Assembly (NCBI GenBank): GCA_039619475.1
Contig: CM077115.1
Span: forward strand, 492,611,352-492,675,351
Source: Icerya purchasi
Lineage: Eukaryota > Arthropoda > Insecta > Hemiptera > Monophlebidae
Length of the DNA: 64,000 bases
Reading direction: 5' to 3'
The notes under the pieces were generated by a model, which saw only the letters and a list, made by a program, of their open reading frames with translations, was not told the origin of the DNA and ran no database searches. Made by a program: the position numbers and the translations under genes. Below are positions 21,336 through 33,829 of this stretch, piece after piece. Each line of letters starts with the position of its first letter. Position 1 is the first letter of the stretch.

Positions 21336-22198
21336 TTTGTAGTTTTATTCAAATTTTTTGGGTATTTGATAGTTTATTCTTCACAAAATACGAAACGGGC
21401 CATGCACGGCTAATTTATTTTTTCAAATAGTAAATTTAAAAACCCAGTATTTTATAAATAAACATTATTCTTTTTTTTTTCTTCCTTTTTTTTTTTAGTT
21501 CACTTTATTTTTAAATTTTAAAAAAATGAAGAAAGTCTGTTTCGCGGTTTCAGTGTAAAGCAAATAAAATGTATTTTCGATGAACTGTATCTAAATAAAA
21601 TAAAAAATTAATTAATTTCATCTTTAACGAGTTATAGAAATTAATTATATAATTATGTTTCCCTTATATTTTATAGTAATTTCTCATATACTTATTATTA
21701 TTACCATCATTATGATTAAACGTGCCCTAATATCATTTATAAATTCTGTAGAAGGATAAAAAGAAGGAGGAATTATTGAAAAATGGCTAAAAAAAAAGAC
21801 CGACCCTTTCCCATATTGGTATGACGGGGGATCATCGTATATGCACATAAATAAGCATTTAACCCGCAAAAATTCTAAACTTCTTTTTGAGGGGAGAAAA
21901 TTGCGCGCCTGTGGATGCAAAATTCATATGGATTCGCGAGAGTAAAATATTTCCCTAGAAAAATGAAGATTCGTCATATATCAGAATTATATCCGAAGAA
22001 CAAGTGTCAGGACTTATAAAGATGAAATAACTAGTGATATTCTATACTGCGTAATTTTTCTGTACTTTACTTTTCGTTACTATTTTAGCTCTATTTATTT
22101 TTTATTTATTATACTGCGTCCTTTTCTTCCAAACTTACGTTTGGTTTTCTCTATTTATTTAGTGGTGTATTGGTTTCATGTTCATGGGGATATCGAGG
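21336..22198. other. Non-coding stretch with a LINE-like dispersed block
   Basis: No gene recognised. About 85 bases at 21617-21700 (TTTCCCTTATATTTTATAG, TAATTTCTCATATACTTATT) recur at 27906-27985 in the same orientation, within the minus-strand LINE region, so this is probably a stray fragment of that family. A poly(T) stretch lies at 21473-21497. Confidence 0.45.
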
Positions 22199-22935
22199 TG
22201 GGCAAGCCCGTCACAAGGGGAGCAACTGGGACAAATTGCCCCGGGCCCCAGATGGAAAGGGACCCCAAAAACCTAAAAAGCTAAATACGTTTTTAGTCAG
22301 AAACCTCTTTTTCATGCAGAATCCAAGTGAACTTTTAAATTAGACTCATATTTACTAATATAAATTTCACCGTTGATAAAAATAAAGCACAATTTTCCTA
22401 TTCAACAGTACATTTTTCGCCTCGAAACGGTAAATTATTCTCAGCTAAGAAAGATGTAACATCAATCTAGATACGTAAAATTTTTCACCATGTTTATTTT
22501 TCCTCCCGATTAATATTTTGTTCAAGAGCTTTATCTATATCTGATGTAGTTACAAGATTATTCTTTCGATCTTTCTACAAAAGATAATTATTAAAGTTAC
22601 TTTCGTGGCCTGGAACTTTTTCGCACAATTTTCTCTCATTATCGTTATAACCGCTACCTTTCATAACAAACTTAGATGCACTTGATTTTGAATCAACTGA
22701 ATGAAATAACTAGCACGGAAAACAAACAGTCCAGCCATGGAGTAACTCCAAACCAGGATTGATGGGAGTATTTTATTTTGTTTTTTAATTTTTTTCATTA
22801 ATATTATTATTTATTTATTTTCAGAAGTACTAGGTTAGTAGGTTTTGAAAAATATTTACTATTTTTTTAATTTTAAGAGGGCCCCAATCATATTTTTGCC
22901 CTGGGCCCCCCAAATTTATGTGGCGGGCCTGGAGG
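22199..22935. mobile_element. Non-autonomous hAT-like DNA transposon
   Basis: Imperfect terminal inverted repeats: the left end has GGCAAGCCCGTCAC..GGG and AATTGCCCCGGGCCCC; the right end has GGGCCCCAATCAT, TTGCCCTGGGCCCCCC and GGCGGGCCTG. The interior (about 600 bases) has no transposase. GC-rich ends of this kind are common in hAT-type elements; no target duplication was resolved. Confidence 0.55.
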
Positions 22936-23778
22936 TAGGTGCATTTGTACACAAACTTTGTTTTCTTTCGGTTGGAAGTTTTTGCTTCTTATATACTATC
23001 GGGTTCCTTTTTGCCCTCGTGGTTTAAATCGTGGTTACTGGATACCTATTCTTGATTCTCTCTTTTTTGTATGAGTTTAAGGAAAGTTATGTAATTGCGG
23101 TGGTAGATGCATCGGAGCGTGCTACGGACATGTATGAATTTGTTAGTACTTGTAGTTCGCCAGTGTCTGTTGTTTTTGTATTAATATTTAATATTGGTAT
23201 GTACATTTTGGGCAATAAAGCGTATGCTTTTTATTTTGATTGTTTAGTACTAAATTTTCTTTCTTCCTAATTATTAACTGTATGTTTGCATGATATTAGT
23301 TATGTTGGGTTGCGTAAGTTTTTTTAAATCTCAAGGTTATGTTATTACATTTACCTCAATACTTAGCTATACAATAAATTATTGTTTTAAACTAATATCT
23401 TTGCTGCTGAACATTTTTTTATTTTTTCGTCTGGGCTGTATATTATTGTTATCTTTTGTTTTCATGTCGTATTATTACTAATAATTTATTCGTGCGTTTG
23501 TAAGTTACTTTTTACTACACACTGTTTATATTTAATTTTCAGTTGGTATAAAATTATGCAGTTCGTCTTTCAGAATTTGTCTTTTCTACTTATTTCTATT
23601 TTATTAAATGTCACTAATATACTCTTCCTCAGGTCAGGAAAATTGTGTATTCCATATTTTAATTCAAGTTTTATTATTTTAGTTTCTTTTAGAGTTATTC
23701 TGTTTATAGTTGTATTTTTAAATGTTCTTCGTTGTACTTTTACGCCTAAGCATTTTTAATATTTTTATAATTATATAT
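22936..23778. other. Unassigned hydrophobic-biased stretch
   Basis: Several short T-rich plus-strand frames occur here, but their hydrophobicity follows from base composition and no family was recognised. Confidence 0.3.
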
Positions 23779-23985
23779 ATGTACAATATTTGAACACTAC
23801 AATAAAAACAAATAAAAAGTAGTCGTTTCTATAGAATACATAAAAATTTTAATTTTCTTTTCTTTTGTCAAAAATTGAAAAGAAATAAATTTATTCTGGA
23901 TTTCGGTCCATTTAATTGAAGCAGTTATAATTTCGCAGACATTCTCGGGAAGCGGGACCCCCTCCCCCAGATATGGCGCTGGTTA
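23779..23985 (+). repeat. Dispersed hAT-type MITE fragment (copy 1)
   Basis: About 190 bases closely match 41037-41245 (ATTTGAACACTA-AATAAAAACA, TCAAAAATTGAAAAG, TTTCGGTCCATTTAATT, TTTCGCAGACATT) and end in a C-rich run plus ATATGGCGC, an imperfect form of the TACGGC terminus. Confidence 0.75.
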
Positions 23986-23999
23986 AAGTAAATGGTAAA

Positions 24000-25480
24000 A
24001 TATTAAGAGTTTAAGGAAATGAATACGAAATAGCTTGCCATTTTAATGAGTATTTTTTGAATTCGGTCACAAATCTGATTAAAAGTGAGAGCTTTGAAGC
24101 TAAAACTTTTGCTACTAGTGCCTCCTCCCTAGGATCGTTCGGATTTATAGATTTCACATAGAGTAAAATTAAAAATGGACTGATGTCATTACCAAATAAA
24201 TCATCCTTTGGTTCTGATGGATTATCAATTACGCTGATAAAAAGTGAGTTGACAAATTACAGGCTAATATGTATTTTACCAACTTTATCGAAAGTATTTG
24301 AAAAATATATTAAGTTAAGAATGATATCGTTCCTAGATAAAAATAATTTTTTTAGTAGCAAATAATATGGCTTTTTAAAAGGAATGAGTACTGATATTGT
24401 TTTGTTTAAACATATTGCATACATAACTGAAAGTCTTGAATCTGGTAAATCCTGTCTATCCGTATATTTCGATCTTCGAAAAGCGTTTGATATAGTTGAC
24501 CATAATATTCTTTTAGCGAAATTATACTCATGCGGTTTCCGAGATAGTATAAACGATTGATTTAAATCTTATCTTACACAGAGAAAATATGAGACCAAAA
24601 TTAATAAATTACACAGTAATCATATTTGCCAAAATTAAGGTGTTCCACAAGGAGGTATACTAGGTCCTACATTATTTTTAATATACAATATAAATGATAT
24701 GTGCGACTTATATACATCTGGAAAAATTTTTAGATATGCCGATAGCACTGTGATTGTTACTAGATCCCGTTATGGTCATATCCTAAAACAGCTAGCCCAG
24801 AACGATGTTAATACTTTGTTGGATTGGTTTAAAAGAAATAGACTCATAGTGAATTTAGAGAAAACAAAGATGATGATACAATCATAAACCGCAATATAAC
24901 TGGGATGACATCAGTATTTATTTGCAAAACAGTATAAATATTATTGAATATTTGGGTTTAACTATGGACTGTGAATTAATGTGGAATAAACATGTGAATT
25001 ACTTAGAGCCTAAATTGAGAAGATTAAATTACACACTTTTTATTATAAACATTATCTTTAACGGGAACCACTTATATCGATTATACTTATCACTACATCA
25101 ACTAGTTTTAACTTACAGATTGCTGCACTGGGGAAATGTTGCAAAGTACCACTTACAAAAACTGAATTATTTGCAAACAAAGGATACACAAGCTTATTAG
25201 TTTAAATAGTTTTAAGAGCACAGCAAATAAGTTTTTGGATATCAGTAACCTATACAGTATTCAGTTATTATCGTTTCTGCTTAAAAATAGTTCACGAGTT
25301 TAGGTCTCTGTTTAAGGAAGGGGTGACTAGGAGTTGTGGAAAAGAAATAGTTATGGTGCCTAAATATGTTTTCATTCCAGAATTCAGTCGGTGTACATGA
25401 CCCCTCGACTTTATAACGAATTACCTGATTACCTAAAAAGCGACTTAAAAAACTATAAAAAAAGGCACAAGTATCTACTG
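24000..25480 (+). pseudogene. Degenerate LINE reverse transcriptase
   Basis: A Jockey/CR1-type non-LTR retrotransposon reverse transcriptase broken by several stops and shifts. Recognisable in order: the pre-RT segment FNEYFLNSV; SLPNKSSFGSDGLS; YRLICILPTLSKVFEKYI (block 2); DLRKAFDIVDHNILLAKL (block 3); GVPQGGILGPTLFLIYNIND (block 4); YADST in place of the catalytic YADD (block 5); LLDWFKRNRLIVNLEKTK; IEYLGLTMDCELMWNKHV. The second catalytic Asp of block 5 is Ser and at least four in-frame stops occur, so it is dead. The endonuclease is missing, so it is 5'-truncated. Confidence 0.85.
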
Positions 25481-25550
25481 GAATATTTTAGTCATTAAAT
25501 TTAGATTGTGACGAATAAGATCCATTATCCATATTATAAAATCAACAAAG

Positions 25551-25662
25551 GTAATTCGCGATAGCCTAGTTGCTAGAGCGCTTGACTTCCGTTATGGAGA
25601 TCACGGATTCGATCCCGAGCGACGACGAACTTATTACAAGAATAAATAAATAAATAAAATAA
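25551..25662 (+). mobile_element. tRNA-derived SINE
   Basis: The sequence has a pol III A box (TAGCCTAGTTGC, 25562) and B box (GGATTCGATCC, 25605), followed by an (AATA)n tail at 25640-25658. Its tRNA-like head lacks a complete acceptor stem, so I call a SINE rather than a tRNA gene. It lies between two LINE fragments. Confidence 0.6.
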
Positions 25663-25682
25663 TCGCTAATAGAAAATTATTT

Positions 25683-26045
25683 CATGTCCATATGGCAAAA
25701 CTCCTGGGAGAGAGATACAGCAGGTCGGTATACCCACAGGCTAATCCCACAGGCTTACAGTTAACATCTGATTTTTACACTACCCAACTCCTCGCTGACC
25801 ACAGACACTTCGGAACTTACTTAAAAAAATAAAAAATTACTGAAGACGACAAATGTAACTGTAGGGAAATTGAAAACGCCAATCATGTAATCTTTCACTG
25901 CAGTAAGTATGACGACATCTGGCACTTCCACATAGAAAACTTTAATTTAAGCAATTCAACTTCGGCAACTAAATTTCAAAAATTCGCGTTCTTAGTTTTA
26001 AAACCAAAATTTACTGACAAAAATAACATCTTACAGTGATTTACA
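25683..26045 (+). pseudogene. LINE ORF2 C-terminal fragment
   Basis: The frame contains LTSDFYTTQLLADHRHFGTY, then CNCREIENANHVIFHC, the usual C-terminal zinc-knuckle region of Jockey-type ORF2 proteins (C-x-C...H...C). One stop precedes the knuckle. It stands alone, as a 5'-truncated copy. Confidence 0.7.
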
Positions 26046-26295
26046 TTACTCAATTGAATAAAAAACATTACACTTCAAATCTACTCATTAACATATGTAT
26101 ACGTAATTTTCAATATTAATACCCGGACAAGACAATCTAGCTTAAATGGTAAATCAAACCGAAATCAGTCACACTTGCGTCTTTCAGAAAAAATAAATAA
26201 AAAATAAAAAAAAAAAACAATAAAAATATTATTGTCTATTAAATAAGTACACGATACGTAACCCACCAGATCATGTAGCATTAAGTTTTTCAAGC

Positions 26296-26660
26296 CGGCT
26301 ATTGTTTCCTTAATCAGACTAAGACTTGGTCATTCTCTCCTTCCCTCTTCTCGTTTTTCCTTTTCTCTTTCACTTTCTCCCTTTTGTCCTCTCCACTCTA
26401 CTGATCCTCCCTTTATATGCGACCCCAATCATATCCTTTTTGAATGTCCTGCTCTTTTTCCCGAGTGCTCTCATCTATACGCCGAACTCTTGGCGTTGGA
26501 TCTTCCTACCCCTTTCAATGCTTCCTTTATTTCCCATCTCTAGCCGTTATTCCCCTCCTACTCTCCTTTTTACTCTCTACCTCCGATCGCCTCAGAATCT
26601 GAGTAGGTGATCTAAGCTCATGTAGTTGGGTCAATGCTGGCACCGAACCCATTTAAAAAC
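26296..26660 (+). pseudogene. LINE ORF2 C-terminal fragment, second family
   Basis: The frame starting near 26296 reads IVSLIRLRLGHSLLPS and later CDPNHILFECPALFPE, the characteristic C-terminal block of many insect non-LTR elements. It ends in a stop near 26543, then a short 3' region and A-rich tail near 26655. 5'-truncated. Confidence 0.65.
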
Positions 26661-26825
26661 AACAAAAAAAAACCGAATATAAAAAAAAATTAAAGTTTAT
26701 TACTTAAGTTTTATTTTAAGAAGGTTCTAGGTCAAGATTAAGCCTAAGGGCGGTGCTTGGCTTGACGCCTTTGTACACAAACTCGTATTGTAAAAAACAG
26801 CGCTATTGAAATTCAGTTCTTAATC

Positions 26826-26872
26826 AAAAAAAAATCCCCCCCCCAATGTCTTTCTGGATCCGTCCCTGATAT
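26826..26872. repeat. Isolated hAT-type end
   Basis: The C-run followed by AATGTCTTTCTGGATCCGTCCCTG matches the right ends at 35812-35852 and 56285-56323. Only this terminus is recognisable here. Confidence 0.5.
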
Positions 26873-27289
26873 AGTATAATTTTGTAAAATTTAAATTAAA
26901 TTAATTTGCTTAGTTTTCTTGGAACTGGCCCCGCTACTCTCATTAGTGCCGTTAGGCTTAGTTTATTGTGAACTTTAACTTCACAATCCCAACGCCCTAT
27001 TAAGGATATGGGACTTGCTTTACTTTTACTTACTTAGTTTTCTTTAATTGATTAAAGAACGTTATATATATTATTAATTGCGGTCGGTTTGTTGCTTTAT
27101 GTCAATAATAATAATCTCTGCTGTTCGCTCGTTCACGCGTATTTGTGGAGTTTTCGTGTTAATAAATAAAATGATTTGAAATGATTTGAAATTTGAAATT
27201 ATTATTATTATTGTATTAACTCGCAGTCTTATCGTTTTACGGCCGGAACGAACGTCTTTGTGTCTCGAATCCTATCCAAGGATCTAGGA

Positions 27290-29760
27290 GTCACAAAGTT
27301 ATCTGCGTAGTATGTAGGCTGTTCCTAATATCGTTGATTTTTGAAGCTGTGCTATTGCCACTGTATTCAATGCTGTTATATTCAATTGTTTTCTCAGGTC
27401 AGGTGGAATAGTTCCAAGGGCACCAGTTACAATTGGAACAATAATTACTTTTTTTTCCCATAACCTTGTAAGTTCTATTTGCAAGTTCTTATACCGTAAT
27501 AGTTTTTATTGTTCTTTATCCCTTACTTTGCTATCTCCAGGGTTTGATATATTTAGCCGATATACTTGATTTTTCCCGACTACAGGTGCTATGTTCTAGG
27601 TGTTTGTCAGTCTGGATCCGAAAGTCCTACAATATTTTACTCTGATCGTCAGTAATAACTTTTTCAGGCTTATGTTTCCACCATCTCTTACTTGATGAGA
27701 TGTCGTATTTTTTACACAGACTCCATTGAATTATTGTGTGACCACTCTATTATGTCTTTATAGATACTCAGTTTGTGTAATCTTCTTGCAACCACACATA
27801 TTATATGTTCTACAGTTTTTTCTGTTTCTTTACACAATCGGCACCTACTTTCATTTTGGCTTTTATCAATCTTGGCTTTTATAGCATTTGTACAAAGGGC
27901 CTGTTTCATCTTTAATGAGTTACGAAAATTAATTGTATAATCATGTTTCCCTTGTATTTTTTAGTAATTTCTCATATACTTATTATTATTATTATTTTTT
28001 TTAATACATTTATTTCGTTCTGTTACATAATATCATTTTTAGCGAATACTCGGAACAGTCTTAATCACAAGGGCGTCACCAGCGAAGGATGGATTTATTT
28101 TTTTGTCTTTTAAAATTTTTATTATTGAGGACCACTTGTAATTATCAAATGCTCTTCGTATGTCAAATGAGATGATTAATGCTGAATGCTCCTCATAAAT
28201 TATGCTTCTTGTGAGAGATATTAGTTTGTATACCGCTCCTTTAGCTGGGTGTGCTGTTCTGAAGCCGTACTGATTTTCATTTAGGATTCTTTTTTCTGAC
28301 ATTTCTTTGACCAGGAATTGATTAATGATTTTTTCATAAACTTTACCGCAAAAGTTCAGCAATGAGATCGGGTAATAAGACTAGAGTTATCTCAGTTAGG
28401 TTTTTGTATAAATAATTAGATCTGCAGTTTTCCAGATGGTAGGGAAGATTTCCCTTTGGAGACAGTTGTTTATAATATTGAAGAGTAGATCTGTGTATTT
28501 TGTGTTGAGAAGCTTCGCGATTTTATTTGTTATTATTATCTTTGCCGGGATCCTTTTTATTTTTAAGCGATTTTACGATATTATTTACTGTTTCTTGGTT
28601 GACTTCAAGCATGGTAGAGTTATTAGAGTCTACTAATTTGAATTCATTGTCTCTTTTGTCCACAAAGAAATGGTCAAGGAAATTTTTTTTATCGTCACCG
28701 TAGGTTTTATTTTTTTTTGTATTTAATTTCCCCAATGTCTATTTTTTTGTAGGCAAAAATTGTAGGATTTGCCCCAGGTATTCGACATGCTGATAAACTG
28801 TTTCCAGTGATCTAGTTTTTGGTTTTATGATTAATTTTTTATATTCTTTATTAAGCTGCTTTAGTATTGCATTAATAATTGTGCACTTGACATAGTCCTT
28901 TGTTTTATTCTTCTTTTTTCTGACTGTGTTAATTTGATTTTTAAGTTTTTGGAAGATTTGTGGTCCACCAATCATTTGGCGGAACCTCGGACGGGTATGC
29001 ACACTTCTTAGTGCATTTTTCAATGTATGCGGTTAGAGAGGTGATTTTTTTGTCGGGGGGTTTTGGGCGACCGTGATGTCGTCTATATATTTTTTCATAA
29101 TAGTATTATCCAAAGTTTCTTTTAGTTTATGTAAATTCGTTTTTTTTTTTTATAACGATCACGACTGTTTGTTTTGATTTGTTTGGAGATTTCCAAGTTA
29201 AGAAGTTTATGAGCTGTGAATTTCGCGTGTGTTCAATTTTTAAGTTAACGAAGTGGTGAGAATTTTCTGTGAAATCAGTAAATAATCTATAATACTGTTG
29301 CCGTTGTGGTTTTCAAATGTTGCTGTATTATTGTTAACAATAATAAGGTTATTACTGTAAATAAGGTTTTCTAAAAGTTCCGAATTTTTATTTGGTTTTA
29401 TTTTGCGTTCTAAGAATGGAAGGCGGATGTTAAAGTCACCGACTGCTATCGCAATTAAACAGGGATTGTATTGAATAATGAGATCAATGTTTTTTTTTAG
29501 ATGGTCTCTCTCTCCTTAAGGTAGTTACTTAATTGAATACTAATAATATTATCTTTCGGTATTAGCTGTTTATGTGTTATACATTTTTTAATTATTACGG
29601 CAGTTCTGTTGCTTAAGTAATACGAGTACGTGTTATGATCTACAGATATTTTCACGAAATGAGTCTAAATAATAAATACAGTTCGGATATTTTATTATTA
29701 ATTATAAAAGGTTCACAAATAATCGCAGCATCATAATTTAATTTACCGAATTCTCCGATA
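27290..29760 (-). pseudogene. Degenerate LINE ORF2 (endonuclease to C-terminus)
   Basis: Reading right to left on the minus strand: endonuclease remnants near 29640-29400 including VGDFNIR; a linker with IVKSLKNKKDPGKD near 28560; reverse transcriptase with YEKIINQFLVKEM, NENQYGFR, and SFDIRRAFDNYKWSSI (28362-28039); a knuckle CRLCKETEKTVEHII (27845-27790); and a conserved tail with LWEKKVIIVPIVTGALGTIP (27484-27299). Catalytic YADD was not found, and multiple stops and shifts separate the pieces. Clade uncertain. Confidence 0.75.
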
Positions 29761-30122
29761 AATAAATGTTGGGCTGCAGCACGATTGTCAACATTTAGAT
29801 AGCGCATCCGTACCACCATAATCAATTAGTGTTGTGACGTAGTTAGTTGTAGTTTTTATGATATATTAGGCAGACGAAATCATGAACCTCGTGATCAACC
29901 ATTCTTAAGGAGTTATTTATTTGTTCGCTACTTAATGTATCGAAGGACTTTTCCTTGTTTGTTTTTCTAATGTGATTGTACACTTACCTTTGTCAGCAAT
30001 TTTTTAAACAAAGTCGATGTATGTTGAATTTGATCTACAGAATTTCTCCACGTATCCATACCGGAGACATTTTGCACATTTTTTTAATGCAATTGTATCG
30101 TTGAATGGAAAACTTTACCATT

Positions 30123-30698
30123 TTACCCTGAGCCTACCGTCGAGTATCGTGCAAGGTGGAGTCTTACATAAATTCGACTGCTTTTGTCCCTTACTACCTT
30201 ATTAATGGTGACTGAGCCGTTGTTTGTTATGTAGCCGAAGAATTCACGTACGTCTTCTTCTGTAATATTTTGTTTTGTTCTAAAAATTACTATAAAGAAC
30301 TCAAATAGCTTCGGAACTGAGACTTTTACACCCTTAATATTGTTTATTGTTTCGCTATTCATTTTTCCTTGTCTCTCTTTAGTTTCTGTTTTTATTATTG
30401 CAGTTTAATCATTTATTTTCTTATAAAGGGTAACATTTACTTTTAACTTATTTAAACAAATCTTATATTTTAATTCTTTGTCGAATTCATCGATATTTTT
30501 TGTTTTAATAATTAACTTATTTTCTGTCTCAGCTTTTGGTCTAGTTAATATTTCGTCTCGAAACGATATTTTATTGTTTAGGCCAGTATTGAAGTGTGCA
30601 TCATCATGAAGCACATTCTTTACTGTGTTTTCTACTTCGTCAGATTTTTTTGAAATTATTTTTTTATATTCTTCTATTACTGTTGTTAATTCTCCCAT
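30123..30698 (-). pseudogene. Possible ORF1 remnant of the same LINE
   Basis: Two lysine/glutamate-rich frames (30698-30405 and 30362-30123) lie upstream of the ORF2 remnant in the right orientation. The second has KLFEFFIVIFRTKQNITEEDVREFF, reminiscent of an RNA-binding segment. Position and charge suggest ORF1, but no zinc knuckle is visible. Confidence 0.35.
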
Positions 30699-31322
30699 AA
30701 TGAAATCTATCTCTTCAGCGCATTCTACTATGTTTTTTGTTTTTTTTTTTGTTCGCGGGTGACAATTTTCGTACCGTTAGATAGGATTTTATATTTTGCT
30801 GCTCAATTTCCCTATTTCTGTTATAATCCTTTTATCTTTATTTTCGGATATTTTCTCGTTAGACTTATCAATCTTATCTGAATTTTTTCATCGGTGCCAT
30901 GGGCGATATATAACAAGTGAAATCGGGCTGCTACTTATTTCTCCGATGACAAAGATGTTGTTGTTGTGTTTGAGATGTTGTTACGGCGTCTATTCTTTTA
31001 TGACCCTTCAGAGAATTCGCACACAGCGGCCGGCCAGATATCAGACGTGGGGTTGTTATGTAAGCAGTACACTGAGCGTAAACCGGTTATCCAGCAGACT
31101 AGCGATTTTCTGGCGAAATTATCCGTTATATTTTAACATTTTAAACACCGAGATTACCGGATGATTAAAACGAAAAACTAATTTCGGAGTCGGTTTACCA
31201 GCAAACAAAGCGCGTATTAAGCGTCCAAATTTAACAAAATCGCGCAATCTAACATTATATTTTAACTAAAGTTTAACGAGCAAAATTAACACAATATTCC
31301 TTGACGAACGCTAACACCAAAG

Positions 31323-31324
31323 TG

Positions 31325-31357
<33 letters not shown>

Positions 31358-31362
31358 TGTGG
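31323..31362 (+). repeat. (ATT)n microsatellite
   Basis: About 13 uninterrupted ATT units. Confidence 0.9.
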
Positions 31363-31512
31363 TGCCATACTTAGTTTATGAACGTAGGCAATTACCTACT
31401 TGTACATTCTAGCTGTATAAATGTGCTGTTCACAGTAATTGTTACATTCGAAACGTGAGTGGACCCACAATACTACACTTGGGACTGATTGTAAATGTTT
31501 GTTTTTATGATA

Positions 31513-31670
31513 CACTCCCAACAAGGCCGTGTCTACGGTGGGAGGGGAAGGGGGTTAACCACCCCATGAGAACTTAAATAGTTATTATAAATACACAAAA
31601 ATCTGAAAAAAAATCAAAAACGTAAAATAAATATCGATGATTTTTTTAGGGTGTTCTTAAAAAGAAAAAA
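31513..31670 (+). mobile_element. hAT-type MITE copy 1, left part
   Basis: It begins CAAGGCCGTGTCTACGG and matches, inverted, 34470-34607 (TAGGGTGTTCTTAAAAAG, TTTTTGTGTATTTATTATAA). The copy is interrupted at the AAAAAGAAAAAA run by a Helentron-related insertion; its other part is 33830-34110. Confidence 0.7.
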
Positions 31671-31921
31671 CCTTCAAATTTCCACGTTACTCGCAGAAGT
31701 ATCAGTACATATATATGTCTTTGAGATTTAATATATTCAAAAAAATAGCTACCGTGTAGAATTGTTTTTGTATGTAAAAAAGAATAAATCTCAAAACGTC
31801 CCGTTAATTTTTAAATTTTATTTTTATTTTGTATTATCTATCATCATTTACAACATTCGAATTAACAGAATTGAAAGTTATAGATTATAATGGACGATGG
31901 CTGCTGCAGTATGCTATATAT

Positions 31922-33441
31922 TCACGTGTCGAGATGATCGATGTGACGAGAGAATACAGCATCAATTATTTTTCTGCTTCTTCGTGAAGTAGATATGGCG
32001 AGGTCGTTGTTTAGTTGTAATCCTAACTCGGTGTACATAAATCCAATAAATTCCGGTCTGTGCGGTCCTCTTAAATCCAAATTAAAGTCTCCACTGACGA
32101 GCATCGGTATATCGTGATAATTATGTTTTTCAGATACCTTTAATTTAGGATGTTGAATTTTCTCAAACGATGTATTCGGTGAGATATAAACTGATGCGAG
32201 TATAGTTCTTTTAGCATTGATTGTTGTCTTGACCGAGCAAAAGTCGCCAACACCGTCATGACATGTCGCGAGTTGATCCACGCTCATATCATTTTGATCA
32301 AACTTCCGCAAATCGTTTTTGATATTGTTAGACTGCAATGCGTTGGAAACAGTTATATTTTCGCAAATGGCGACACCACCAGAACGAATCGCATTCCTTT
32401 TAAATTGAGTGCGAAATCCTAGCATTTCAATAGAACAATCGTTTTCAATCCACGTTTCAGACAAGGCAAGAAATTTACATCGCGCATTAATCGCTAGTTA
32501 AATCGAGCAAGTGTGCGTTTAGCGATTGAGTGTTGAATGTACACAACGAGAGCGACGTGGAATCCGTCGGCGTAGAACGACTGAGAAAATTCCGGCACTG
32601 ATCGCCTACCGTTTGTAAATGATGCCGTTCGAGACGAGTAAACTCGTTCCTTTAAGGATCTCGATTCAGTTCTCCGCAATGGCGATAAAATGTGTGATCA
32701 CACACCATCGTGATTCGTTAAGAATAGTCCAGCGAAGTGGCGCGAGAAAGGGCTTCATAAATGGGCTGCTGTCCAGGACACTTACTGTACTTGTAAATGA
32801 TCGAGTGTAGCGCCTTGTGATTTGTGTGTAGTAATTGTACAGGCTTCAACAACGGGGAACTTTTACAAGCAACGATTTTACTGTTTGTTTGCACGATGCA
32901 AGTACGTTGAGTTATCGGTATCTACGAATGATCGATGTTCGGATTTGCAAGTACGTGTCCCTGGGCTTTTGAGCGCAGTAAACGGCCGATTTTTGAATGG
33001 TCGAAAGACAGCCAGAATCGTTTTATCACACTTGTTTCGATGTTGCGTTCGATGTAGCGTAAAGTGCCGATTGCGCCGTTGACGAGACCATCTAGCACGT
33101 CAATATTCGCTCTGATCATATACGGTTTACCAATTTGAAGGCGAACAATCTTGCGTTTATGTGATTCTTGCGACGAATCGGCCATTGATTTTGGTTCCAC
33201 ATTGCAAACTTTTTGCTTTTTATTCATTTGCCGTTGTCGCCACTCACGGCTTCGTTCGGCACCACTCTTCGGAGAAGCCGGTTTATTCAAATCGATGAAT
33301 CGAAAGAAACGCTTCAAACTTCTCATTTTCGGTAGTATTGAAACTGAAAGGTGTTTCCTTCATGAACTGAAAGAATTTATAACTGTTCTGAAATTCCTCG
33401 TCCCTCTTGCGTTTACGTGATTCCTGCGTCGAATCGGCCAT
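31922..33441 (-). pseudogene. Helentron protein remnant: PIF1 helicase end plus endonuclease
   Basis: Reading along the minus strand: a MADSTQESRKRK start (33441), a PKSGAERSREWRQRQMNKKQK segment, a second MADSSQESHKRK (33185), then directly the helicase C-terminal IGKPYMIRANIDVLDGLVNGA block, then a YEALSRATSL motif VI in another frame (~32760), and an endonuclease/exonuclease/phosphatase domain (32464-31922: LSETWIEND, ILASVYISPNT, LVSGDFNLDLRG). The Rep HUH domain and helicase motifs I-IV are absent, and the N-terminal block is present twice, so this copy arose by internal deletion or rearrangement. Non-functional. Confidence 0.7.
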
Positions 33442-33710
33442 TGATTTTGGTTTTCTATTATTATTTTTTATTTTTTACGAGTCACGAAGTTGAATATAAT
33501 TTACATATAAATTAAATCGAGTGAACAGGCATTACGTGAAAATTACGTATCGAATTACCTAGCAAAAATTAAATCGCCAATTACCATTCCAGGTGCTGGG
33601 TTTTTAATTCTAAATTTCGAGAATTGTCGCGCAAAACCTTCAGACAGCAAGAAAAATTTTTACGAAATTATCTGCGGAATGTTAAAATGTTTTACAAAAT
33701 TAGAAAGAGA

Positions 33711-33791
33711 ACGTTGCGTTTCGTTGCGTTTTGCGTTGCGTTTTGCATTGCGTTTTGCGTTGCATTTTGCGTTGCGTTTTGCGTTGCGTTA
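33711..33791 (+). repeat. GCGTTTTGCGTT-type short tandem repeat
   Basis: Alternating TTGCGTT and TTTTGC(G/A)TTGC units, about 80 bases, inside the Helentron-related insertion on its 5' side. Confidence 0.85.
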
Positions 33792-33829
33792 CACGATTTT
33801 AGGTTGACCCCCAGCCTAAAGACATATAT

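Larger units (their letters stand above)
31671..33829 (-). mobile_element. Deleted Helentron (Helitron-like) insertion
   Basis: The segment between the two halves of MITE copy 1 carries, on the minus strand, pieces of a Helitron-type protein with a PIF1 helicase C-terminus and an endonuclease domain, an arrangement known from Helentrons. A short tandem repeat lies near its 5' side (33711-33791). CATATATATGTC occurs near both ends (31709 and 33826). The Rep and most helicase regions are missing. Confidence 0.6.

Noticed and set aside
22845..23759. Series of hydrophobic plus-strand frames as a membrane protein gene
   Set aside because: Hydrophobicity follows from T-rich composition; no splice structure or family motif.
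25551..25625. Functional tRNA gene
   Set aside because: A and B boxes are present, but the cloverleaf arms do not pair convincingly and an (AATA)n tail follows, which fits a SINE better.
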